From Akebia trifoliata (Eukaryota; Streptophyta; Magnoliopsida; Ranunculales; Lardizabalaceae): a stretch of DNA of 64,000 nucleotides. The translations under genes were made by a program, and so were the position numbers. Location of the stretch: the NCBI GenBank assembly GCA_017979445.1, contig CM030714.1, positions 39,382,308 through 39,446,307 of the forward strand, in the 5' to 3' direction. How positions within the stretch are numbered: the first letter of the stretch is position 1; each line of letters opens with the position of its first letter. Shown here piece after piece: positions 30,352 to 42,386 of this stretch. The notes beneath the pieces are model-generated. The model saw nothing but the letters and a program-made list of their open reading frames with translations. It had not been told where the DNA came from and searched no databases.

Positions 30352-30354
30352 AAA

Positions 30355-30373
30355 TGGAGCCGCTGTCGGGGAC
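30355..30373 (+). other. Primer-binding site of element E
   Basis: TGGAGCCGCTGTCGGGGAC three bases after the LTR. The Athila group uses a near-identical site, attributed in the literature to tRNA-Asp; two positions differ here. Confidence 0.75.
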
Positions 30374-30482
30374 AGCGAGTTGATTCATTTTCAATTTGGA
30401 AAGAAGTCCGTAACAGTTTTCAAAATCGCGTCAGAACGAGTTTACTCAGGGTAGTCATTTTTGTAACCATCAGGAGTTTTAT

Positions 30483-31340
30483 ATGCATGACACCTCGATG
30501 ATGAATCCAACCGTAATTCCCCAACAATCCTATGATTCTCAATATTTCTTTGAATATAGAGTTGTAGAGCTAGAGTCATCATTCAATCACTCAGTTTTGT
30601 CTTCTCCTCCAACTTCATCATTAAAGTCCTTGATGACTGAGTTGTTAAATCAACAACAACAGTTAATCCAACAACAACAGCTCCATCAACAACAAGACAT
30701 AGGTCAAGCCTTAATCAACATAGGAACTCAATTGAGTGATCTAGCATTATCCTTAGAAGAAGGGAAATTTGATAAATTTGAAAATAAAGATATCTCAATC
30801 CTAGAAAATCCACCATTCTTTGAAAATAATCTTAGTGACCAATTTCATTCTTTTGAGGATTTTGATGATTGTCTATCAATAACTGATAATTTCGTCTCAA
30901 CGGAAGTTCAAATACATACCAATGAAGTTATAGTTCCAACCGAAGCAATGATAGAAGTCTAACTAAGTCCGTTTACTGTGCCCTTAGAAGAAAGAGAGAA
31001 TGGTCAATTTTCAAATGAGATAACTCATGAGAGCCAACCAATGTTTCAAATTCCCAATGAGCAAGTTGATTATACAAATTTGATTAAGCAAATTGATCCA
31101 CCATCAGAGGAGACTATTGTCTTGGAGGAATCAATGACCAATTCTAATTTGTTAGTCACACCAATTCCAACCATTACTGATCCCACTTCGTATCCCATCC
31201 AACCCATCATTTCACAAGAATGTAAAAACCTTTCATGTCTTACAACTTCCATTCTCTTTGGGAATACGATGATTGAAACTTGTTTTGAAAGGGTGATGAT
31301 ACTAAAAACTGAGGACAAACGAGGGTTGTTGATCATTTAA
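30483..31340 (+). pseudogene. Element E ORF, unknown acidic Gln-rich protein, one internal stop
   Basis: A single frame of 285 codons is interrupted only by TAA at 30960-30962. The first half has LLNQQQQLIQQQQLHQQQDI (coiled-coil or poly-Gln) followed by a strongly acidic Phe-rich stretch (SDQFHSFEDFDDCLSITD). The second half is Ser/Thr/Pro/Glu-rich with HESQPMFQIPNEQVDY and ends CFERVMILKTEDKRGLL. No retrotransposon domain, signal peptide or membrane segment is evident. ATG at 30483 is the first in frame; the PBS lies about 110 bp upstream, so this is the first gene of the element. I do not recognise it. Confidence 0.55.
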
Positions 31341-33112
31341 AAAAATAATTTTCATGTCTTAACGATGGCAAAAATCTGTCTGCCTATCAATTGGAGTGGG
31401 AAGTCGATCATTGTGTCCGTCAAAATGAATGTTAGGAAAATTCATAAATATCGGACATTTTGATAGGTCCGGCTGAAAACGTTAAACTTAGCGCTGCTTA
31501 GGAGGCAACCCATGTGTTTCTATTTTAATAAGATGTGTAGTTAGGAAATAAATTTTTTCTTAAAAAAAAAAACCTCTAACCTTAATCCCTTTCTCATTCT
31601 CTCCATCTTCAAGTCCACTCTCAAACCAAATCAATCAATGTTATTAGGACTGCAGCCTGGTTAGTAATTGTTGATTGAGTAGCAGAGATAGATGTTAGCT
31701 TATATTGAGGAGATAGGTCTAAATTTTAGATTATGATGTTTTTAATTTCTTAATTAGGTTATTTTTCTATTTTAGGAAGGATTTCTTTTATGCAAAAAAA
31801 AACTGCTTCGAAAATTATCATTGTTATAACTTTCATTCTTTTCAGATTAGTTATAACAAGACTTTGCACATTAATACCCAATCTGTTTCAGGTGTGATCT
31901 AATCTTTTTATTTTTCCTTACTACTTGCATATTGAGGACAATATGTCCTTTAGGTTTGGGGGTAATAGGTTAGCTCACAATTGCATTGCATTTCATTGGT
32001 AGTTTAGTTTTATGTTTATTTCATTGTTAATTTAATTTAATGTTGAAAAAAAAATTCAAAAATATTCAACACTTTCGAAATATTTTCTTCAAAATCTTTG
32101 TATATACTTTTTACATATGAATTTCAAATCTTAGGCTCATGTCCTAACTTTTAATCATCAGTTCTTTTTGGTTATTCCTAATTAAGAAAATTATGACAGA
32201 ATTACTTTAAAAATTCACTTCTGATTAAGTATTTGGAAAGATAAGATTTTATGGAACGAAAGTTGACCCTCTTCTCTGTTTAGAGTGTTAGGAAGAACCT
32301 AGTCTAGTGAACTATGACTTCTTTGTCCCTTGGTTGGCTTGTTAGAAGAAAAACAGAACTGGAGTTAGTATCACTTGGACAACAACCATAGGATTAGACT
32401 GGGTACTTTGAAAAGGACTACCTGCTTTTTATAAAAAGAACATCAAAAAATGGTGAAGTGTGATAAAATCGAAAAAAGATGAAGAAAATGAGAGAAAAAT
32501 GTCAAAGATGGCTAGAACTGTAAAAATGAAAAAAGAGTCCAATGAGACCAAATAGTGCAATAGGGTGAAAGTTGTCAATGGTAAAAACATAAGTAAACTG
32601 GAATATCACAGATAAAGTCCCTTAGAGGTATTAAAGTGAATATCCACACCTTTCACAATCCCAGACAGGATACTTAGTTTCGAGTTAGAACTTAGGTAGA
32701 ATCGACCATTCTTAGGAGTTAGGAGGTGAAATCTTGTTCCTAAAAAGATGTTGTTTTTAAAAAGAAAAAAAATCAGAAAATCGCACAAGCACTCAAGTTA
32801 TCTTTCAAATTTTCTGAAAATGAGGAATAAAAACTTAGAACTTTGTTCAAACGTAAATGACCTTTGACTGATTATGAAATGTCATTATGTTCACTTTACA
32901 TACTTTGATTTTGATTTTAATATTTTTGTAAAGTGTTAGAATTTTGTGGGTATATTCACTGCAAACCCTCACGAGTCAAACTCGTCCACTAGGGGTAACC
33001 TAGGGGTTTAAAGGCTTACTGCATAAGCTAAATGCAGTTGGGAATCTCATGAAAGAGGAGTTGTTTAGATTTAAGTTTTGCTCGGGACTAGTAAAATTGA
33101 GGTTTGGGAGTG
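31341..33112 (+). other. Element E 3' non-coding region and polypurine tract
   Basis: ACGTTAAACTTAGCGCTGCT then GGAGGCAACCCA (31479-31512) is a block I know from the Athila region upstream of env. AGGACAATATGTCCT (31936) is a 6-bp hairpin just before TTTAGGTTTGGGGG (31949-31962). The remainder to 33098 is A/T-rich without coding signal. GAGGTTTGGGAGTG (33099-33112) is the polypurine tract at the LTR border. Confidence 0.65.
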
Positions 33113-34418
33113 TGATAAGGTCCCAATTATTCAATTTTGGGACCGTAATTATACTAAGATTACCATTGTATAAATGTTAGTTCCTTTAAATAATTACAAA
33201 ATTAAATTATTTATCCAAATTAATAGAGCTAATGAGATATTATTACTAATTGTAGATAAATAAAGCGCACGTGAAAGTTATCAAATCACGAAACAAAGAC
33301 GGTTACAATATACGAGCAAAAAGGAAGCATCTAACAAAATCTCGATGAATTCGGCCGCCACGTCACTACTCCGCGGTGGCCCCTTAGTGCTCTACGATGA
33401 TATAGAGCCATCTTGCCTCGAGATTTGTACAGAAGTTTTCAAATGCTTCGGTGGTTGTAACTGAATGGGTCTTTAGAATCAAATAATCCGAAAAGTCGAC
33501 CTAATAACATGATTACGAATGTTATAAATTAGACGGTCGATTTCAAAGAAGGGGCCCCCTCTTGGGTCCCTCTTCTTCTCCCTAATTTCTCTGTATTTTT
33601 ATTAATTTTTCTTTTAGAGAGAATGTTTTGTAGTAGTGAGAGGATCAAGAGTTGATTGCGTTAGTTTTTCCCCCATTAGTTTTTATAGTAATTCTTTGGA
33701 GAAGCCATCAAATAAGGAATCAAGTTGCATCTGTGTTTTACATTCTCTTCTTCATCTACTATCTTCTTTTACTTTCTTATTGCTATAATATGATCCTTGC
33801 AATGATCGGTTAAATCCTCCTTAGAGAGATCAAGGATGTCGGAGTAAGTTCATCCTACCTATGCTGTTTTAATTTTTTATTTTAGTTTTACATGTTAAAT
33901 CTGTGAATCTTTTTATGATAAGATCATCTAACTCATGCTTCTAATTCAAGCTTTGATGAGTATTACTTAGATAAGTTCAAAAACACTCATACTCTGTGAT
34001 GAATGGAAGCATAAGTCCGATAATGTTGTCTAAATCAGAGATTTTCATGGATACTCTTGGGTTACAATTAATGGTAACAACGAATCATCTTCCGATCCAT
34101 GAGCAATGACTTGTTACATGGATTGAGTCATTTTTAGAACGATTCAGCATTTTGGATGACTTGTAATGGTAGACTTGAACTTTCTAAAGCCTTTTTTCAC
34201 TAGTTTAAATCTATATTTTCTATTGTTAATTTTCATTTTCTGATTTGCTACAATTCTGTTTTATTTTTAAAACCAATCTGTTTTTAAACTCTATTTTGGT
34301 TTTTAATCCAAATGAATATTTGAATCCCAACTATCCCTATGGAACGAATTCGACTTACCCAAAGTCCATATTCATATCTCTATCTCTATAATTTTTACAC
34401 AAAGTTTACACACAATCA
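33113..34418 (+). repeat. Element E 3' LTR
   Basis: TGATAAGGTCCC to CACAATCA, collinear with the 5' copy; several indels and many substitutions. Preceded by a polypurine tract and followed by TTACT. Confidence 0.9.
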
Positions 34419-34423
34419 TTACT

Positions 34424-35644
34424 CACATGCTAAAAATGAAAATCTTACTTAAAAGTTCGATGAAGTTTAATGATAATTATGAATCTAGATGCATGATAAG
34501 CCAATAAAGACCTGATATTTCTAACTTTAAACTCGATTTTGAATCATATAATGAATTAATAGGATTGTTTAAGTTCCTATAAATCTAAGTTCGAGAAACG
34601 TGGCTTAGTAAGTTCGAGTCTGGGAAACGAGACTCCAATTTTTTTGAACCATAGAATGAGTAGGCTTTTTGAAGTGCTTACAAACCTAAGTTCAAGTTCG
34701 AGAAATGAGACTCCAACTTTTTGAATCATAGAATGAGTAGGCTTTTTGAAGTGCCTACAAACCTAAGTTCAAGTTTGAGAAACAAGACTCCAACTTTTTG
34801 AATCATAGAATAAGTAGGCTTTTTGAAATACCTACAAACCTAAGTACGAGTCCAAGAAACGAGACTCCAACTTTTTGAATCATAGAATGAGTAGGTTTTT
34901 TGAAGTGCCTACAAACCTAGGTTCGAGTCTGAGAAGCGAGACTCCAACTTTTTTAATCATAGAATGAATAGGTGTTTTTGAAGTGCCTATAAACCTTAGT
35001 TCGAGTCCGAGAAACGAGACTTCAATTTTAATAGGATTGTTTAAGTTCATGTAAACCTTAGCCAGAGTTCGAGAAACGAGATTCCAGCTTTGTTTGAATC
35101 ATATTGAATTAACAGGATTGTTTAAGTTCTTTAGCCCGAGAAGGGTGGCTACAATACGTTCGAGTCCGATAAACGAGACTCAAACTTTTTTGAACTCTAA
35201 AAAAGAATTTCAAATAGGATTTAACAAAGTTCTTACAATGTTATGACTCCAATTAGCTCATTATTCAACATTATCATAATTGCTTTGGTTGCAAAAGCAC
35301 ATCTCAATTTTGAATTATTATTATTAGCGAGAGAAGAACTTTAGGACCTGACACATTTTTACTTAGTAAGTATCACACCATTGCACACACGTGCACTTTT
35401 GCATTAATCAGGGAGAATTTTTTTAAAATTAGAGTATCTGACATCGTTAGTGAAAGTTCAAACTCGAGGACCTGAAAAACTTGTTTGGGGAGAGTTTTAC
35501 CCTCAAGGATCCGACCGTCTCGACGAATTGCTAAATCAGGCTGCAAAATAAACTATCACTAGTTTTGACATTTGGATATCGCACTATTTACCGAAATAGA
35601 TTTGCTGTCTAGTTTGCTTCAACCCTCTGCCAAAGAGGGGTATC
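34424..35644 (+). other. Element F distal 3' UTR and polypurine tract
   Basis: Non-coding. Holds a tandem array (separate entry) and then the conserved Tat/Ogre terminal segment from about 35340 (CACACGTGCACTTTTGCATT), ending AAAGAGGGGTATC before the LTR. Confidence 0.75.
34560..35130 (+). repeat. Element F tandem array, unit about 77 bp
   Basis: Six to seven diverged units. Each contains two self-complementary parts: GAGTCTGGGAAACGAGACTC (stem GAGTCT/AGACTC) and GTAGGCTTTTTGAAGTGCCT followed by AC (stem GTAGGC/GCCTAC). Spacing of the GAGACTCCAA motif is 73-78 bp from about 34628 onward. Unrelated in sequence to the arrays of A/B and C but in the same place. Confidence 0.8.
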
Positions 35645-37329
35645 TGTAGATACCCTATTTTTGCACTCGCCTGATTAATTAACTCGTCAACCCGATCGCA
35701 ACGGTTCCCAATGATGAATGATTATTCTAATGTTCTATTTTGTAATTAGATGTGTTTCAGAAATTCAGATGAGGTATCTCAAATTAACGAAACTTTATAA
35801 ACCACGCTACGCTAGAAAAATATAATCCCGAAAACCTAGAAATCATCATCTTACAGACAAAAAGAAGCTTCATGGTAAAAATCATTAAAAAATGATCAAA
35901 TTATCAAAATACCCCTAACATCAAAATATCCCTAGAGCCTACAGTACACCTAGGAAAATCCATTCAAACACATAAAATAACAAATCGAAATCAAATAAAT
36001 CATTTTACCAACTTTCACATAATTCAATAAAATTATGAAAATACTGTTCATAAAGTTCACGACCATTTCACACAAAAAACTTCATAAATGATAAAAACCA
36101 ACATTCCCATTGAATTCCTTACGAAAAACAGATTTCAAAACATCATGGAACATTGAAAAATGACTTAAAACATAAAAAGTCCTCTCCGAGGGTAAAATGG
36201 TAATTTTAAAATTTTAATAATTAAAAATTCTGAAATTAATAAATAAAATATTAAATAATGTAAAGTGAAACATTAATAAAATTAATTTAAAATTTTGAAC
36301 AAAAAAAATTGATTAATCAGGCTCTCACTCAAAATTGTTTATGGTTACCTAGATATTTATTAAAGGACCCCTCCATCTGGGGGCCCAAAGAATTAAAGAT
36401 ATAAGTCAATCTTAAAGTCAATCAAGTAAGACTAAAGTCAAGATCTTAAAGTTAATCAAATAAGACTAAAGTCAAGATATTAAAGTCAATCAAGTAAGAC
36501 TAAAGTCAAAATCTTAAAGTCAATCAAGTGAGACTAAAAGTCAAAGCCCTAGTAGGGTTTTAATTAAATAATAACTCTATTTAAAACAATCCTAATTAAA
36601 TAATAACTCTAGTTAAAACAATTCTAATTAAAATATAACTCTACCTAAAACAATTATAATTAAACAATAACTCTTTCTAAAAGAATTATAATTAAACATT
36701 AACTCTATCTAAAAGGCACTTAAAAAAATCTATAAATAGGGGTCCCCATAACCTATTTTCGTATAAAAATTAAATTATAAGAAAGTAGGTCAAAAAACTT
36801 CCCTAGCTTCCCATAAACCCTAATTTTGAAGTTTGAACTCCTTACTTAACATCCATACCCCAACTTTAACTCAAAAAATACTTAGAAACCCTTCAAAAAC
36901 ACCCAGAAATCTATAAACAAATTAGAAATATTTAGATCTAAGAAGGAGGTTATTCATCTTGGAGGTCTGAAGCGAATCCGATGACAGAACGAAACGAGGA
37001 ATACTATACAAGGAGTTATTCTATCAAATTTGAGGGAACAAAACCATTGTGTTCCAAAGATAAATATTTTTATTATTTAGATTTTTTCATAATGTAATAA
37101 TTTTTGGGAATTAGTAGAGACCGGCGTTTGCCGGGTAGGGTTGGTGCATAACACCTTCCAACCCAGTAATGTGATCCCCAGACTCAGTATTTTTTTTAGT
37201 AGATTAATTATTTTTTTTATCCGTTTAGAGTCAATGCTCGGTTCCTAGACCGTAATAACTAGGTGGCGACTCCCAAACATCAAAAATCAAAAGCGGATCC
37301 GCGCACCCCGCGAATCGATGGTGCTTTTA
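35645..37329 (+). repeat. Element F 3' LTR
   Basis: TGTAGATACCC to GTGCTTTTA; TATA at 36731-36738; hairpin 1 CCGGC/GCCGG (37121-37134) and hairpin 2 GGGTTGG/CCAACCC (37138-37164) intact. It follows a polypurine tract, so it is a 3' LTR. To the right lies inverted G leader, so F appears inserted in G; the matching left duplication is not identifiable because the left side of F is lost. Confidence 0.9.
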
Positions 37330-37945
37330 GGTGTGTGCAAAGTAGGATGGGGGGTGCTTGGGGCGTTTTTCAAATAAACAGGCTCATGGGCCAAATCAGA
37401 TCACAAGAGTATGGATTTCAAATATTAATCAAGAAATATAAACAATATCCATAACATTCAGTTCGAAATTAAAGCATGCACATCTCATGTATATATCAAT
37501 TAAGATCATGGTACATCTAATAAGCAAAAATTATGGCACAACAACAGTCAATCATAGGCCAATCAATGAAATAAGTACAAGGAAAAACTTTTTTTTTTAA
37601 ACAAACTAAAAACAAAATGACTTTTTCTCTATGGTCCAATCAAGGATCGTTTTAGGTGACCCAAAACAAATCAAAGTTTCAATGAATATTGAATTGATGA
37701 TAGTTGTTAGTATAAGGAATTATGATATTTTTTTTCACGTGGTGAGGTCTATGACAATTAGAAAGATTTGAAATCTTATTAACTAGTGAGGAAAGCAATT
37801 TTTTTTTGAAAATGTGTTGCTGCCAGCACAACACTTACAACTGAAAAATGTGCATAACATCATAGTATTGTTTTGTTTTATTGCTACCAACCCATAGCAC
37901 TTACAACAACCATTTTATTTTTTTTAAGTCAATGTTGCTACCAGC
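37330..37945 (-). other. Element G leader, distal piece (minus strand)
   Basis: Read on the minus strand it matches B about 14230-14690 and the leader upstream of it: GGTGTGTGCAAAGTAGGATG at 37330 is the inverse of the GCACACCCCACCCTGTTTTGC region of B. Toward 37945 it carries several TTGCTGCCAGCA/TTGCTACCA motifs. No ORF. Confidence 0.7.
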
Positions 37946-39472
37946 TATAGACACCCCATTTTTGCATTCGCCTGATTAATCAACTCATCAACCCGATTAC
38001 AACGGTTCCCAATGATGGATGATTATTCCAATGTTTTATTTGTTACAAAATATGTTTCAGATATTCAGATGAGGTATCTCAAACTACTAAAACTGTAGAA
38101 ACCACGCTACACTAGGAAAATATAACTCCAAAAACATAGAAATCATTATCTTGCAGACAAAAAGAATTTTCACGGTAAAAATCACTGAAAAATGACAAAA
38201 ATATCAAAATACCCCTAACTTCAAAACATCTCTAGAGCCTATATTATACTTAGGAAAACCCTTTCAAACACATAAAATAATAAATCGAAATCAAATAAAT
38301 CATTTCGTCAAGTTTTACAAAATTTGATAAAATTACGAAAATACCCCTCATAAAGTTCACGAGCATTTCGCACAAAAAATTTCATAAATGATACAAACCA
38401 GTATTTCCATTGAATTCCTTACGAAAATCGATTCCAAAACATCCTGGAACATTGAAAAATGACTTAAAATGTAAAAAGACCTCTCCGAGGGCAAAACGGT
38501 AATTTTACAATTTTAATAATTAAAAATTCTGAAATTAAGAATTAAAATATTAATTAATGTAAAGTGAAATCCTAATTAAAATTAAAGTCAATCAAGTAAG
38601 ACTCAAGTCAAAATCTTAAAGTCAAGTTAATCAAGTAAGACTCAAGTCAAAATCCTAAAGTCAAGTCAATCAAGTGAGACTAAAAGTCAAAACCCTACAA
38701 GAATTCTAATCAAACTATAAAACTATCTAAAGTAATTCTAATTAAACACTAACTTTATTTAATAGAATTCTAATTAAACTCTAAAACTACATAACAGAAA
38801 CATAATTAAACGCTAACTCTATAATTCTAATTAAACACTAAGTCTATCTAAAAAGCACTTAAAAAAAATCTATCAATAGGGGTCTTTACAACCCATTTTC
38901 GTATGAAAAAATAAACCCTAAGAAAAGTAGGTCAAAAAACCTCCCCAACCTTCTCAAAACCCTAATTTTGAAGTCCTAACTCCTTACCTAACATCCATAC
39001 CCAAATTTTAGCTCAAAAAATAATCAAAAACCCTTCTAAAACACCTTGAAATCTATAAAAAATTAGAAAACTTAGAGATCTAAGAAGAAGATACCTCAAC
39101 TTGACAATCAAAAATCAGATCCGGTAATAGAACGAAGCGAGGAGTGCTGTACGAGGAGCTGTTCTATCAGATCTGAGGGAACAAAACCGTTGCGTTCGTG
39201 AAGGTAAATTTTTTTATTATTTAGATCTTTTTCGCAATGTAATTATATTTGGGAATTAGTAGAGACCGACGTTTGTCAGGCGGGGTTGGTGCCTAACACC
39301 TTCCAACCCCGTAACGTGATCCCCGGACTCAATTTTTTTTTAGTAGATTAGTTATTTTTTTATTCGTTTCGAGTCGATGTTCGATTCCTAGACCGTAATA
39401 ACTAGGTGGCGACTCCCAAACCTCAAAGGTCAAAAGCAGATCCGCGCACCCCACAGATCGAGGGCGCTTTCA
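37946..39472 (+). repeat. Solo LTR 2 in element G leader
   Basis: Starts TATAGACACCCC (G to A at base 2 of the usual TGTAGACACCCC) and ends GCGCTTTCA. Flanks CCAGC (37941-37945) and CCAAC (39473-39477) differ at one base, and the G leader phrase TTGCTACCA-ACACAACCC is restored when it is removed. It lacks the segment around the GGACCCC palindrome. Hairpin 1 reads CCGAC/GTCAGG, hairpin 2 CGGGGTTGG/CCAACCCCG (39281-39311). The TATA is mutated to TATCAATA. Confidence 0.85.
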
Positions 39473-40754
39473 CCAACACAACCCAACACTCAACCTTTTT
39501 TATTTTTATTTTTTTTGTTTTTGTTATGTTGCTACCACAGCCACAATGCACATAACTCATAACTCACAACTCACAATGCATGACTCATGACTCACATGTT
39601 TTTAATGCTTGCCACCATAAAACACAATCACTTTTTTTTTGTATTGCTGGCAGCAACCACTCACACTTGAGTTTTTTTTTTTAATCACTTTCTTTTAATG
39701 AACCAAAATAGTAAAAAGAGTTTTTTTTTCTTCTTTTCAAAGTGCTGAAGGGGCAGCAAAGGAGACGCCTCTCTCTCCTTCATCTCTCTCTCTATAAATC
39801 GTACCAAATCTGAAATGAGAAAACTACTATGGCAATTGTATAAAAGAGAGATGATAAAAAAAATGTTTACGCCTTCATGACGACAACATCAATGACTGGT
39901 TTTACAATAGTTTTCTAGAGAAGCACCTTCAAAGAAAAAACAAAAAACACCTAATTCTGAAGCGTACATCATAACTATCTTTGATTAAGAACAAATTAAA
40001 AGGAGCAAATTGAAAGGTACTGAGCCTTTTATTAAGATCCAATAGGAGCGAGGAAGATTGTCTTTCGGGTTCTCTTTGGTTCAAAGAAATCAGAGAAGAG
40101 GGTTTGGCGTTACACCAATAGAAAGAAATGAAAGGGGAAAAGAAAGAAGAAAGGAAAGAGAAAAAAATGGAAAACTTTGTAAGTTTCCAAAATCCTTTTT
40201 TTTTTTAACCTCACTTCTCTTTTATTGAAATTTTTTATTTTTCTTTTGGTTTTTTTTTTAATACGTTCATCACATACGTTTTGAGAAAGAAAAACTAAAA
40301 GAAATTTCTTACTAACCGCACACCACCTATCTTAAAAAATTATTTATTTGTTGTTATTGCTAACAACATGCCCAAATATTTATTTTTTTAACTTTACTGT
40401 CAAAGGGCAGATCAACGCACGTATCTAAAAAATAATTAAAGGAATAATAAATAAAAATTATTTATTTATTTTTTCCTTTAAGATCTTCAAGGTTCAACAA
40501 CCATCATTCCATCTTCAATGAAACTAACATCTCGAATTATTTAGGGTCATCCCAAGTGACCCTTGATTGAACCATAGAAAATAATATTTCAAAATATCAT
40601 ACTCAAAATCTAATCAAATGATGCCACAAGAACAAAATTATAAAATATAATCTAAATAAATAAAATAAAATAAATAACTAGGCCTATTTGGTAATGCATC
40701 AATCTTTTGGATTTTTCAAGTTTAATCTTCAATTATCCCTAGTGGAGTCGCCAC
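39473..40754 (-). other. Element G leader, proximal piece, with PBS (minus strand)
   Basis: On the minus strand it begins with the primer site TGGCGACTCCACTAGGGA (40753-40736), one base from the LTR, and then follows the B leader start. Its central part (CT-rich 39770-39800 and A/G-rich 40100-40170 on the plus strand) is unlike both B and C. TTGCTGGCAGCAA at 39644 is a near-perfect palindrome. No supported ORF. Confidence 0.75.
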
Positions 40755-42386
40755 TGAAAGCGCCCTCGATCTGCGGGGTGTGCGGATCCGCTTTTGATTT
40801 TTGGGATTTTGTAATCGTCACCTAGTTACTACGGTCTAGGTACCGAGCATTGACTCTAAATAGATAAAAATAACTAATCTACAAATAAAAGAAACTATGA
40901 TCCGGGGATCACGTTACGGGGTTGGAAGGTGTTAGGCACCAACCCCGCCTGGTAACTGCCGATCTCTACTATTTTTTAAAAAGGATTACATTGCTAAAAG
41001 ACCTAAAACAAATAAATAAAATAAAATAAAAAATAAAAGGTATACCTAGATGATCGTAATGATTTGGTCCCTCAGAACTGACGGAAGACTCTTCGTTTGA
41101 GATTCTTTGTTTTGTCTCCATTAATGGATTCGCTTCGGATCTCCAAGATAAAGTATCTTCTTCTTAGATCTGAGTATTTCCTAATTTTTTGATAGATTTC
41201 TGAATATTTTTGAAGGGTTACTAGGTATTTTTTTGAGAAGTTCTGAGAGTTTTTGAATAAAAACTAGGGTTGGATGATAGGTAGGAGGTTAGCACTTCAA
41301 AATCAAGGTTTGGATGAGGCTAGGGAGACTTTCTGACCTACTTTTTCTATGGTTTATTTTGATCTGCGAGATTGGATTGTGGAGGCTCCTATTTATAGAT
41401 TTTTTTGGAAGAGTTGGTGTTTAATTAGGTTTCTTTTAGATAAGGTGAATTACGGTTTTGACATAAATTTTATTTAATTGACTAGGTTTATTTAGATTAA
41501 GGTTTTAATTAGGGTTTTGACTTAAGTCTTATTTCATTGGCTAGATTTCTTTAGATTAGGATTTTAATTCTTACCTAAAATGAAAGAATATATTTTTAAT
41601 TTTTGGAGAACCCCCCTTAATTATATTTTAATTCTTTAGGCCCCCAGATGGAGGGGACTTTTAATAAATATCAGGAGCTCCACTTAAATAAGTGGGCAAC
41701 CATCAACAATTTTGCCTAAGAGCTTGATTGATTGGTTTAAAAATTTTATTTTTAATTAGGATTTCACTTCACATTAATTAATATTTTAGTTATTAATTTC
41801 ATAATTTTAAATTGTTAAAATTGAAAAATTACCATTTTGCCCCCGAAGAGGAATTTTGCAATGAAAAGTCAATTTTTGATATTTTGGGATGTTTTGTAAT
41901 CAATTTTTCATAAGGAATTCAATAGTAGTATTGGTTTTTATTATTTATGAATTTTTGATGTGAAATGATTGTGGACCCTATGAAGGGTATTGCCATAATT
42001 TTGTCAAATTTGGTGAAAGTTGGCGAAATGATTTATTTAGTTTAAATTTATTGTTTAATGTGTTTAAAAGGAATTTTCTAAGCGTACTATGGGCTCTAAG
42101 GATGTTTTGATGTTAGGGGTACTTTGGTAATTTAATCATTTTTTAGTTATTTTTTCTCGTAAAGCTTCTTTTTGTCTAAAAAATGATGATTTCTACATTT
42201 TGAAGTCATATTTTCCTAGCGTAGCGTGATTTCTAAAGTTTTGTTTGCTTAAGATACCACATCTGAATTTATGAAATATATCTAGTAACAAATAAAAAAC
42301 TTTGGAATATTCATCCATCATCAGGAATCGTCGCAATCGGGTTGACGAGTTGATTAATCAAGCAAGTGCAAAAATGGGGTACTACA
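40755..42386 (-). repeat. Element G 5' LTR (minus strand)
   Basis: On the minus strand it runs from TGTAGTACCCC (42386) to GCGCTTTCA (40755); TATAAATA at 41397-41390; hairpin 2 CGGGGTTGG/CCAACCCCG at 40947-40917. It is a 5' LTR because a PBS follows. D gag sequence starts at 42387, so G was inserted into D. Confidence 0.9.

Larger units (their letters stand above)
29037..34418 (+). mobile_element. Element E: 5.4 kb non-autonomous Athila-like LTR retrotransposon
   Basis: LTRs of 1315 and 1306 bp start TGATAAG and end ATCA. Flanks TTAAT (29032-29036) and TTACT (34419-34423) are target duplications with one mismatch. The primer site TGGAGCCGCTGTCGGGGAC is the Athila type (TGGCGCCGTTGYCGGGGA). 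The internal region is only 2.76 kb and has no gag, protease, RT or integrase, but has one ORF of unknown function and an Athila-like 3' region (GGAGGCAACCCA; GGTTTGGGGGT). The lineage call is from these motifs only. Confidence 0.8.
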
